IMG/VR virus record: IMGVR_UViG_3300028925_011554
Span: 1-24,398 of that record
DNA length: 24,398 bases
DNA from: a virus
Strand: one strand, 5' to 3'
Below are positions 7,121 to 13,807 of the stretch, one piece after another (positions within the stretch are counted from its first letter, which is position 1; every line of letters starts with the position of its first letter). Under the pieces are notes generated by a model that was not told the DNA's origin, did no database searches, and saw only the letters and a program-made list of their open reading frames with translations. A program made the position numbers and the translations under genes.

Positions 7121-7377
7121 TCAGTCCTCCAAACACCTATCTTTCTGTCATCGCTGACAAAGCGACAAGTGAATTTCTTATTGAGCTTCTTGCCATAACG
7201 AAAGGCTGCTGATCGTAGCCGATTTTCTATCGTCCTACGCCCGTCATCTGCCCCGTCTGTCTCTGCATCAACCACAAAAGATTCCCCAACATCTAGGTCA
7301 TCAAAGGGATAATCCAAAGACCCGAGGCTCATCTTACTAGGCATCGGCCTGTCATCACGAATGTCAAAGTCGCTCAC
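7117..7377 (-). CDS. Small hypothetical protein, paralogue of its upstream neighbour
   Basis: An 86-residue protein. I choose GTG 7377 because it overlaps the previous stop as GTGA and GGAGG lies five bases upstream; an ATG at 7389 is also in frame. The second half has the pattern YPFDDLDVGESF ... FRYGKKLNKKFTCRFVSDD ... GVWRTE, which recurs in many small phage proteins of unknown function (DUF7303-like; the name is from memory). The upstream neighbour has the same plan. The basic, β-rich ending suggests nucleic-acid contact, but no function is known. Confidence 0.65.
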   Translation of the reverse strand: MSDFDIRDDRPMPSKMSLGSLDYPFDDLDVGESFVVDAETDGADDGRRTIENRLRSAAFRYGKKLNKKFTCRFVSDDRKIGVWRTE

Positions 7378-7640
7378 CTCACCCTCCATATTCCAATTCC
7401 ATAATCAGTTTTGCGAACAGTAAATCTCCTGTTCGTTCTGCGAGATACACGATAGACGTAACTTCTAATTGAACTGATCAACCCATCTACTCCCTCCTTG
7501 GTCATTGGCATTTCGATAAGATCTCCTACTGCCACGCTCTCAAGCGGCAAGTCTCCCCACTTGCGGCGTGGGCCAGGATTTACGGGAGGCGGAACGCCTA
7601 CTCCCTCATAAACCCTGTACCTCCTAGGTTCTTCTTGCAC
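7374..7640 (-). CDS. Small hypothetical protein, first gene of early operon
   Basis: An 88-residue protein. GTG 7640 is preferred because TTGGAGG sits six bases upstream; a TTG at 7676 would add 12 residues and leave only 11 bp to the divergent gene. The C-terminal half (LPLESVAVGDLIEMP ... RVSRRTNRRFTVRKTDYGIG then IWRVR) parallels the next gene: 'P..sl.vGd', a basic helix, a short strand and a final I/V-W-R. The two are probably an old tandem duplication. Function is unknown. It heads the leftward run of recombination genes, so a promoter is expected in 7641-7687 or within the neighbour's start. Confidence 0.6.
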   Translation of the reverse strand: MQEEPRRYRVYEGVGVPPPVNPGPRRKWGDLPLESVAVGDLIEMPMTKEGVDGLISSIRSYVYRVSRRTNRRFTVRKTDYGIGIWRVR

Positions 7641-7687
7641 CCTGAACCTCCAAGTGTTATCGTCTGAGGTGCCCAACGTCGAGAGAA

Positions 7688-8146
7688 ATGATAATCAACC
7701 GCCGAGAGAAACGCAACAGCATTGACAACGATCCGTGTATAATTACTATACTTGGCGAGCCAGCCTCCAAAGCTAACTCCCGTCGGCTCGTTTACATTGG
7801 TGGACAACCTAGATTCATCAAGTCAAAGAAAGCTCTTTTGTATTCTAAAGCTTTTGATTTACAGTGCCCAGTTAGAAAGAATTTGTTTGAAGAAGACTTG
7901 AGTATAGCTATAAAGATTTATTATAAAACTAGAAGACCTGATCTAGATGAATCTTTAATACTAGATCTTCTAGAAGGTAAGGTGTATAAGAACGACAGAA
8001 GTATAAAAGCTAAGTATGTTGAACATGGATTAGATAAAGAAGAACCTCATTCAGTGATTGTTATTAGTAGTCTGGGTAATAAAGACTTGGTTAGAAAGAC
8101 CTTATTAACTCTAGTAGAGGAAGAGGAGGATGTTAAATGCAAGTAG
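7688..8146 (+). CDS. RusA-like Holliday junction resolvase
   Basis: A 152-residue protein. ILGEPASKANSRR (residues 20-32), YKTRRPDLDE near residue 80 and KVYKNDRSIKAKYVE near residue 100 correspond to the conserved N-terminal strand and the RPDxDN / DDxxV acidic centres of RusA. In this family these aspartates bind Mg2+ to cut four-way junctions; the usual second Asp-Asp pair is here N-D. The only available ATG has a weak GAGAG before it. The gene is visibly richer in A+T than its neighbours, with AGA and TTA codons frequent, and this composition continues into the first 40 codons of the next gene. Confidence 0.75.
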   Translation: MIINRREKRNSIDNDPCIITILGEPASKANSRRLVYIGGQPRFIKSKKALLYSKAFDLQCPVRKNLFEEDLSIAIKIYYKTRRPDLDESLILDLLEGKVYKNDRSIKAKYVEHGLDKEEPHSVIVISSLGNKDLVRKTLLTLVEEEEDVKCK

Positions 8147-9912
8147 CGGATCAAGTTCGTAGTGTAGTTTCTGGTCTTGGTAATGGACAACACAAGAAAC
8201 AATGTCCAGAGTGTCAAGGTGATAGGTCTGGTAAGAATCGAAAGGATCGTCCTCTGTCCGTTAGGATAGATACCACAGGGGTTAAGTACACGTGTCATCA
8301 TTGTGGAATTGAGGGTGGCTGGGACCACAACAGCGATTTTGATTTCGATTTATCCACCGCACCGCCCAACAACTACATCTTTCCGAAGGGGGAAGTTTTC
8401 CCCGTCAACGTTGATCTTGAATCTACCAATAGCGTTGCCTTTGATTACCTGAGGTCTAGGCATATAACCGATGAGGTTATCAAGAGTCATGCGATACTTG
8501 GTACCTATCGCTTCAACGGTAAGGTCGTTCCAGCAGTCGGGTTCCCTTACAGGGATGGCAGTGTTGTTAACGCTGTGAAGTGGAGATCTGCCGACAAAGA
8601 GAAGCGGTTCAGTCAAGAAAATATATGTGAAGATTTTTTCAATTTGGATTCGTATGTCGAGGGCAATGATGTTCTGATCTGTGAAGGCGAGATTGATGCG
8701 CTCGCTTGGATAAGCGCCGACCTTCCAGACAACGTGACCGTTCTCTCTATCCCCAACGGCGCACCTGCCAAGGTTCGGGACGGAAAGATTGATCCGAAAG
8801 ATGACAACAAGTTTCGGTATATCTGGCGAGCCAAGAGACAGTTGGATTCTGCGCCAAGGATTATCCTGAACACCGACCTTGATGATCCCGGAAAGGCTCT
8901 CCAAGAAGAGATCATTCGCAGGGTAGGTAGCACGAAGATTTGGACGATAGATCTTGGTGGCCACAAGGATGCATCGGAAGCCATAGATGCCAAGGGTGCG
9001 GTGTACCTTGAGCAACAGTTGGAATACTGTGAGCGGATCCCGACCATTGGGTTGCATGGCGTAGAAGAATTTGTCGATTCGTTTGTAGATCTGTATGACA
9101 ATGGCCAGATGAAGGGGGCCTCTACTGGCTTGGCCTCACTAGATAAGTACATACAAATCCCCTTGGGTATGCTTACGGTAGTCACAGGCTTTCCCGGCAG
9201 CGGAAAGTCAGATCTCGTTGACCAGATCTGCATCAACCTGGCCAAATCACATAACTGGAAAACGGTTTACTGTTCTTTTGAGAAGCCACCTGAGCTACAC
9301 ATGGCTCAACTGGCACAGAAGATTTGCAACCGCCCGTTCTTCGACGGCCCGTCCACTCGCATGAGTAAGGAAGAACGTGACTACTCTGCTGACTGGATCA
9401 AAGAAAACTTCATGTTCATGGACAGTCGGCGTGACAGTCCGAACGACATCAAGGGCATCCTCGCCACTGCTAGTGCAGCAGTAATGAGAATGGGTTGCAG
9501 GATCTTAGTGATAGATCCTTACAACCATATAAAGCTCAACCATGGTGTGCGTGAAACTGATGCTATTTCGGAGATGCTAACTACCGTACAGCAATTCGCC
9601 CGTGACCATGCGTGTCATGTATTCTTTGTGGCACACCCTACGAAGCTCCCTCCGGATCGTCGTGGCAATTCCAAAGTAGTTGTGACCGGACATGATGTGG
9701 CTGGTTCTGCCGCATGGTTCGCGAAGGCCGACATCGGTATGACTGTGTGGCGTCACCCGCGAGATGAAGATCCTCCCGAAGCCCACATTTGGAAAACCAG
9801 ATGGTCTTGGATGGGCAAGAACGGTGTCTGTCCCCTGCACTTTGATCCCATCACCGGACGTTGGCAAGACTTCAGCCCTGCGATGGATGATTATGATTGG
9901 GAGTTTGAGTAA
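8137..9912 (+). CDS. T7 gp4-like primase/helicase
   Basis: A 591-residue bifunctional replication protein. A zinc-binding primase domain has CPEC (23-26) and CHHC (53-56). A TOPRIM domain follows with E183-G-E and D247-L-D249. The C-terminal RecA/DnaB-type helicase has Walker A GFPGSGKS (351-358) and Walker B ILVIDPYN (near 455). The end, DDYDWEFE, is an acidic, aromatic tail, as used by T7 gp4 to touch its polymerase. It makes RNA primers and unwinds the fork in the cytoplasm. The ATG has GAGGAGG seven bases upstream and overlaps the RusA-like gene by 10 bp. A copy of the phage-wide palindrome lies in codons 85-89, and base composition changes near codon 45. Confidence 0.92.
   Translation: MQVADQVRSVVSGLGNGQHKKQCPECQGDRSGKNRKDRPLSVRIDTTGVKYTCHHCGIEGGWDHNSDFDFDLSTAPPNNYIFPKGEVFPVNVDLESTNSVAFDYLRSRHITDEVIKSHAILGTYRFNGKVVPAVGFPYRDGSVVNAVKWRSADKEKRFSQENICEDFFNLDSYVEGNDVLICEGEIDALAWISADLPDNVTVLSIPNGAPAKVRDGKIDPKDDNKFRYIWRAKRQLDSAPRIILNTDLDDPGKALQEEIIRRVGSTKIWTIDLGGHKDASEAIDAKGAVYLEQQLEYCERIPTIGLHGVEEFVDSFVDLYDNGQMKGASTGLASLDKYIQIPLGMLTVVTGFPGSGKSDLVDQICINLAKSHNWKTVYCSFEKPPELHMAQLAQKICNRPFFDGPSTRMSKEERDYSADWIKENFMFMDSRRDSPNDIKGILATASAAVMRMGCRILVIDPYNHIKLNHGVRETDAISEMLTTVQQFARDHACHVFFVAHPTKLPPDRRGNSKVVVTGHDVAGSAAWFAKADIGMTVWRHPRDEDPPEAHIWKTRWSWMGKNGVCPLHFDPITGRWQDFSPAMDDYDWEFE
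8389..8403. promoter_or_regulatory. GGGGAA-N3-TTCCCC palindrome, copy 1 (inside primase gene)
   Basis: GGGGAAGTTTTCCCC, a perfect copy (centre GTT), encodes G-E-V-F-P in the primase/helicase. It is the only perfect copy outside 15.0-18.4 kb. It could be an intragenic operator or, because it stands alone, a chance result of codon choice. Confidence 0.45.
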
Positions 9913-10090
9913 TGGGGTTGGCACAAGTGCCTGACCAAACTAGCAGGACGTAGATCACCCAAGCGCCGATCCAACAAGCTCGAATAGCATCCCAAGACGT
10001 TGAGGGAATTGAGCGAATGTAACTTAAAATTAATCTAGACATGAGATGTAGTTGTTGACGAGAGGAGGCGTTAGGAATACATTTTATCAT
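9872..10090 (-). CDS. Candidate small membrane protein
   Basis: A possible 72-residue gene, convergent with and overlapping the primase/helicase end by 41 bp. It begins MIKCIPNASS and has one hydrophobic segment (WIGAWVIYVLLVW, about residues 43-55) consistent with a membrane span. AGGAGG stands ten bases before the ATG, which is long but workable. That same Shine-Dalgarno pairs perfectly with bases inside the coding region (stem arms 10100-10109 and 10060-10069). No relatives are recognised. It is downstream of the long leftward operon, past a hairpin, so read-through would be needed unless it has its own promoter. It may not be a real gene. Confidence 0.35.
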   Translation of the reverse strand: MIKCIPNASSRQQLHLMSRLILSYIRSIPSTSWDAIRACWIGAWVIYVLLVWSGTCANPITQTPNHNHPSQG

Positions 10091-10109
10091 GTTACAAGGG
10101 CCTCCTCTC
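10060..10109. repeat. 10-bp perfect inverted repeat
   Basis: GAGAGGAGGC (10060-10069) and GCCTCCTCTC (10100-10109) enclose 30 nt, inside which ACAT-TTTATC-ATGT forms a smaller nested repeat. It lies just past the primase/helicase. In leftward RNA it would hide the Shine-Dalgarno of the candidate membrane-protein gene. At DNA level it could form a cruciform. Confidence 0.6.
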
Positions 10110-10140
10110 TTGTGATTGTGATGTGGGTTGATAGGGTCAG

Positions 10141-10187
10141 CCGCCGTCAGTGAGTCTCCCAGACTTCTCACTGACGGCGGTTTCTTT
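10141..10187 (+). terminator. Rho-independent terminator after primase/helicase
   Basis: A perfect 14-bp stem (10141-10154 with 10167-10180, arm CCGCCGTCAGTGAG) has a 12-nt loop and is followed directly by TTTCTTTATA on the plus strand. It ends the rightward RusA/primase transcript. On the other strand no T-run follows, so it would stop leftward transcription poorly, though the stem begins right after the last gene of the leftward operon and may protect its 3' end. Confidence 0.85.
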
Positions 10188-10392
10188 ATAGGCCCAGTCC
10201 CTCGCCCTCGTATGGATCCTTGCTGTTCATGGCGTTGTTGATCCGGCGTGGCAGAACAACCGTCTCGTTGCACGTATCGCAACACCGGCCATCGTTTACC
10301 GGCTGTGCGTTGTGGCCTGTGGTCCAATAGGCTTCCCCTGTTGCTTCGTTCTTATGCTCATTAATAGGACCATGGCAAATGGAGCAGTTCAT
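10186..10392 (-). CDS. Small double-CxxC zinc-binding protein
   Basis: A 68-residue protein with CSIC (3-6) near the start and, after a central TTGHNAQPVNDGRCCDTCNE, a second CxxC followed by VVLPRRIN. The plan 'CxxC ... GHNA.P...GRCC..CN..VV..RI' recurs in small proteins of many phages, where two cysteine pairs should hold zinc. Its role is unknown. GGAGG stands five bases before the ATG, and the start overlaps the previous stop as ATGA. It is the last well-supported gene of the second leftward operon. Confidence 0.75.
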   Translation of the reverse strand: MNCSICHGPINEHKNEATGEAYWTTGHNAQPVNDGRCCDTCNETVVLPRRINNAMNSKDPYEGEGLGL

Positions 10393-10676
10393 AATTCCTC
10401 CGAATGTGATTTAATTAATGGGACTAAAAATCCTGGCGTCTTGTCACCATGCCAGCCACCTAATTGGTTGTACTCGTAGTACTCAACGGCATCTTCATAC
10501 GTGTCGCATCCATAGTAAATCAGTTTCTGAATGACCTTCTCCTTGTCATAGATGACTATGGGTTCCATTCCGAATCGCTCTAGGATTCCCACGACGCAAT
10601 CGTTGTAGCCGTCCATCGTTAATGGTTCGTCTACTCCAATGTCAGACAGTTGATCGTAGAGTTGTAGAGTTGTCAT
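10389..10676 (-). CDS. Small conserved phage hypothetical protein
   Basis: A 95-residue protein. ATG 10676 is chosen because it overlaps the previous stop as ATGA; an upstream in-frame ATG would run far into the neighbour. The core reads GYNDCVVGILERFGMEPIVI then YDKEKVIQKLI, YEDAVEYYEYNQLGGWHGD and TPGFL. This resembles small phage proteins of unknown function that share 'ER.G..P...YD..K' and 'EF.FN..G.W.G..TP.F'. It is acidic and has no membrane segment. Translational coupling on both sides ties it to the leftward operon. No function can be proposed. Confidence 0.7.
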   Translation of the reverse strand: MTTLQLYDQLSDIGVDEPLTMDGYNDCVVGILERFGMEPIVIYDKEKVIQKLIYYGCDTYEDAVEYYEYNQLGGWHGDKTPGFLVPLIKSHSEEL

Positions 10677-11014
10677 GGCGTTCCGATCCATCTCGTCAGA
10701 AACTTTCGTGCCTGAGTATAAAAATACTTTGCTGCCTGCCGGGTGAGGGTGGCGATTGCCATCCAGAGGTTGGCTATCGCCATCCAATCGAACAAAGGGG
10801 GCGGCGGTATCCTACGGTCGCGACATTCCACCTCGGCCAATGGTCCGTTGATCATGGCGGGTGAGTCCCAGATATCCATGACCGCATCGCATTTGTTGCG
10901 GCATCCGTATAGCTCAAGGGCTCCCGACTTGGTGATAAGGGCTACGTCATGTCCCTGCTTTCGCGCACGTTTCAGTGCCTTATCCCTCATGCGCCTCGCT
11001 TCACTGGTTCTCAT
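10673..11014 (-). CDS. Hypothetical protein with basic N-terminus and hydrophobic C-terminal segment
   Basis: A 113-residue protein whose function I do not recognise. The first 20 residues are strongly basic (MRTSEARRMRDKALKRARKQ). A middle part has CRNKCD and two acidic patches. A hydrophobic stretch near residues 74-90 (LFDWMAIANLWMAIATL) could be a membrane helix or an amphipathic one, and another basic patch follows. GGAGGGAG five bases before the ATG makes the start firm. It overlaps the next gene by 4 bp. Peripheral membrane attachment is possible but not established. Confidence 0.65.
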   Translation of the reverse strand: MRTSEARRMRDKALKRARKQGHDVALITKSGALELYGCRNKCDAVMDIWDSPAMINGPLAEVECRDRRIPPPPLFDWMAIANLWMAIATLTRQAAKYFYTQARKFLTRWIGTP

Positions 11015-11027
11015 TTAACTCCCTCCA

Positions 11028-11390
11028 TTAGTTAGCCTGTTCGGCGTAAGCTTCTTCTTCTTCCACTTCTTCGATTAGATGTCGAGAGATCTCCCGCCAA
11101 TCAACCGCTCGCAACGCCCCGGTTAATAGATCCAGATACATGCCGTCAACAGCGTTTGCTATGGGAATATCTGGTGCCCATTCCTCGAATTGCTCACGAA
11201 GAATACGAGACAAGCGGCCCTGCGCCCGCCCATGCCAGCCCAACTGTACCTCGGAATTGTGCTTTGCGGCATCAACCTCTTCGCGAGCCATGGTTGTGAT
11301 GTACTCATAAAGCTTTGGATCATTGGTTATCCATATATTAACTATCCAAGTGTCCCAGTTTGCCCATCCGTTATAAGTATCGTCTGACAT
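11028..11390 (-). CDS. NWxTW-type phage hypothetical protein (DUF7249-like)
   Basis: A 120-residue protein starting MSDDTYNGWANWDTWIVNIW and continuing WITNDPKLYEYI. The N-terminal 'YNGW.NW.TW.V.LWI.ND..LY' pattern is found in many small phage proteins, including some called anti-restriction or DUF7249-like (names from memory). The rest is acidic and ends in a Glu-rich run. GGAGGAG seven bases before the ATG supports the start. It could mimic DNA, as anti-restriction proteins of the ArdA type do, but its acidity is concentrated at the C-terminus and the role is only a guess. Confidence 0.7.
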   Translation of the reverse strand: MSDDTYNGWANWDTWIVNIWITNDPKLYEYITTMAREEVDAAKHNSEVQLGWHGRAQGRLSRILREQFEEWAPDIPIANAVDGMYLDLLTGALRAVDWREISRHLIEEVEEEEAYAEQAN

Positions 11391-11422
11391 GTTGCTACTC
11401 CTCCCCCCTGGTGATAGTGGAA

Positions 11423-12724
11423 TTAAATTTGAACTACTTTACCAAACAGTTCGGCCTTAGAACCGTAGCTTCCGCAACTTGGTGCCCTGCCAGTTGTAAC
11501 CCATAGCACTGAATATCCCGGCTTCCTATCTCGGACACTGCCGTAGCCATCCGTGAAGTAGACGAGGCCACCGACATCTTCATTATTCTTTTCTATGTAA
11601 TCGAATATCGGATCGAAGGATGTTCCTCCCCCTCCGTAGATATCTAGCTCCATGGCATCTGCCCCTCCTCCATTCTTCAGATCCATGTCATACCAAGGCT
11701 CATCCGTTTCTGGATTTGTGTGTATCGAACTGTCTACATAGGCCACCCGGATCTTGGTTAGCCCCAGTTCTTTGGCCCACCTCACTAGATTCTTCCGGCA
11801 TTTTTCAAAATCATCTCGGCCCATAGATGCTGATGAATCAATGCAAGCATAGAGTGTGTGCGGAGTTTTTATCTTGCTTGGTAAATATATTTTTTTGTGC
11901 AAGAACCGTCTGTTCGGACGCTTGTAACTGCGGACATGAGAGAAGTTCTTCTTCAGGAAATGTCGGATGTGTTCTGACGATGTAGTCTTGCCAGTTGATG
12001 TGAAAATCTTATCAAACATCCCGCCCTTGCCTTGACCTATCTGTCTCTCAAGCATGGCGGCTTCCGCCACACGTTCATTAATATCTTTTTCTTCTTCTTC
12101 CATCGCGGCCTTGGCTTCTTCGGAGTCTCCCTCGAAACGCTCGGGAACTAGAATCTCACCGCATCCATTGTTAGTGGGCTCACCTTGTCCTGCGCCACCG
12201 CCCCCTCCACTACCACCCTGCTTGGGCTTGGGCTTCCATCCTTTCTTTAGCATGTCGTTGCATATCTTTTCGACAGGCCATCCGCATGTGGAGTAGTAGT
12301 CGTGCCATAAAAGATCATCCGGTAATGTAAAGTCTATACCGTAGTTCGGGCTGTTCTTTATGGCACCGTTGATGGAATAGTCAGCAGCGATATTCCACAA
12401 TTCACAGGCGTCATCCTTGGAAAGAAGACAACGTTCCATCCATTTGGCGAGACGTATGTGATGCTTCTGCCCGATGTGAACAGATTCGTGGATTAAAATT
12501 CCACGGGTGTTGAGATCATTTGTGGAATCCGCGTAGGATAGATTGACCAGAACGTCTTTTCCATCAGTAGCGAATGTTGCGATCTTGTCACTTACTACGA
12601 TGGGCAAGAAGCCCATTAGTGAATGTGTCCCCGGCGCAACTCCGAACAGCTTGGCTCGCTGTTTCTTAACACGCCGGATGACGCGCTCCTCATCAGTGAG
12701 TTGCTTGGATTGATTTCCGTACAT
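11423..12724 (-). CDS. VWA-domain protein with HExxH metallopeptidase-like N-terminus (DUF2201-type)
   Basis: A 433-residue protein. ATG 12724 follows GGAGGAGAT; an earlier in-frame ATG adds 12 Cys-rich residues without a good site. Residues 75-90 contain HESVH (79-83), an HExxH zinc motif, and a conserved WNIAADYSINGAI stretch follows. A Gly-rich linker (near 175-190) separates it from a VWA-like domain whose metal site is DSSAS (near 296-300), GGGTSF and YFTDGYG. These are the two halves of DUF2201-type proteins. VWA proteins of this type work with MoxR ATPases in protein remodelling or metal insertion. The ATPase gene lies upstream on the same strand, separated only by the DUF3150-like gene. 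Peptidase activity is not demonstrated. Confidence 0.85.
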   Translation of the reverse strand: MYGNQSKQLTDEERVIRRVKKQRAKLFGVAPGTHSLMGFLPIVVSDKIATFATDGKDVLVNLSYADSTNDLNTRGILIHESVHIGQKHHIRLAKWMERCLLSKDDACELWNIAADYSINGAIKNSPNYGIDFTLPDDLLWHDYYSTCGWPVEKICNDMLKKGWKPKPKQGGSGGGGGAGQGEPTNNGCGEILVPERFEGDSEEAKAAMEEEEKDINERVAEAAMLERQIGQGKGGMFDKIFTSTGKTTSSEHIRHFLKKNFSHVRSYKRPNRRFLHKKIYLPSKIKTPHTLYACIDSSASMGRDDFEKCRKNLVRWAKELGLTKIRVAYVDSSIHTNPETDEPWYDMDLKNGGGADAMELDIYGGGGTSFDPIFDYIEKNNEDVGGLVYFTDGYGSVRDRKPGYSVLWVTTGRAPSCGSYGSKAELFGKVVQI

Positions 12725-12804
12725 ATCTCCTCCCCTTTTTGTGTACCAGCACCTGCACAATACCTAAGTTAATTTTATTAATAGGGCTGCCTGGCGCGTC
12801 ACGG

Positions 12805-13788
12805 CTAGTTACCCATGAAGTCATCGAACCTGTCTGTTGCGGGTGCGGCTGTCGTCGTGATGTCAGTCAACTTGTCTCTGATATTCTTTCGCTCGGTGTC
12901 ATCCTCACCTGACAGTGCCGACCTCGCCGCACCAAGATCACCACCACCCAGATCTTTTATATCTTTCATCAGATCTCTGATCTTATCAGCGGCATCAGTT
13001 AGGTCCTCGTCATCCAGTGCTTGACGCCACCCATCAATCTTATCTGCCAGATCTTCTAATTTATTCCATCCCTTTTCGTATGGCAGGGTATTCTTTCTGT
13101 TGTCTCCCTCAACGTGGACGTATTCATCAATGCGTTTCACGATAGCATTCGCCTCATCCATAACGCTATCTGCCATACCGCCAATAACGTTCGCTATCTT
13201 CTGGGCTTGCTCACGCTTGGCTCCCTCCACGCATCTGTCTATGACTTCTGACGGAGCCTTGAGCCTAATGTCATCACCGATATTAGCTTCATCTACGAGA
13301 GGCTTGATCCAAGTGTCCCAACTGAATCTCTTTCGTAGATCCTCAACGGGTATGAAGAACTCTTGGAACCTGCCGTTCAATTGCGTCAACGCCTCGACTC
13401 TAAACAAATCCCACTGGGAAAATAAATTACGTTCCAGCAGGCGTTCCCATTCCATCCTATAACCGGACATTCTTTCTTCGTACTCAACCAGTTTGTCTGG
13501 AGCGAGAAGGTATTCATTGCCGCTAACACGACCGCCGTTCTCGTTGTTCCGCGAGGTAGTCCACGGAACAGTCACGCTTTTCATGTAGCCCCTAGCTTGA
13601 GCTACAGGAGCCTTGATCGCTCGTACTATCGCCTCATCAAAGATGGCCACCTGACCCTTGGCCCTGCGTGGATCTATCCCCGTGGCATCTGCCCCGGCAT
13701 CCGATAATTCCTTGCATCTTTTAAGGTAGCCGTACTGGCTAACGCTAATACCAGTGATCAGAAAGTTTTCATAAAGCTTCTTGTTCAT
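12805..13788 (-). CDS. DUF3150-like middle component of MoxR-VWA cassette
   Basis: A 327-residue protein, largely helical. It starts with a short segment (LITGISVSQYGYLKRCKELS) and then a mixed region with YLLAPDKLVEYEERM and FFIPVEDLRKRF. The C-terminal third is a set of charged helices with many D, K, R and E, and ends in a Thr/Ala-rich tail. Its length, composition and place between a MoxR ATPase and a DUF2201/VWA protein fit DUF3150, a family repeatedly seen in phages and mobile elements beside this pair. It contains no catalytic motif, so it is likely a scaffold or substrate adaptor. A GAGGGGGCACC run precedes the ATG. Confidence 0.65.
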   Translation of the reverse strand: MNKKLYENFLITGISVSQYGYLKRCKELSDAGADATGIDPRRAKGQVAIFDEAIVRAIKAPVAQARGYMKSVTVPWTTSRNNENGGRVSGNEYLLAPDKLVEYEERMSGYRMEWERLLERNLFSQWDLFRVEALTQLNGRFQEFFIPVEDLRKRFSWDTWIKPLVDEANIGDDIRLKAPSEVIDRCVEGAKREQAQKIANVIGGMADSVMDEANAIVKRIDEYVHVEGDNRKNTLPYEKGWNKLEDLADKIDGWRQALDDEDLTDAADKIRDLMKDIKDLGGGDLGAARSALSGEDDTERKNIRDKLTDITTTAAPATDRFDDFMGN

Positions 13789-13807
13789 GGTGCCCCCTCC
13801 TCTTGGG

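Noticed and set aside
7722-7752. TTGACA with TATAAT and TATACT close by
   Set aside because: Spacings are 10 and 19 bp, and it lies inside the RusA-like gene downstream of the only usable ATG. Treated as chance in A+T-rich DNA.
9872-10327. Long 151-codon minus-strand frame
   Set aside because: The upstream part runs through a strong terminator stem and the 68-residue zinc gene in another frame. Only the 72-codon part from 10090 is kept, at low confidence.
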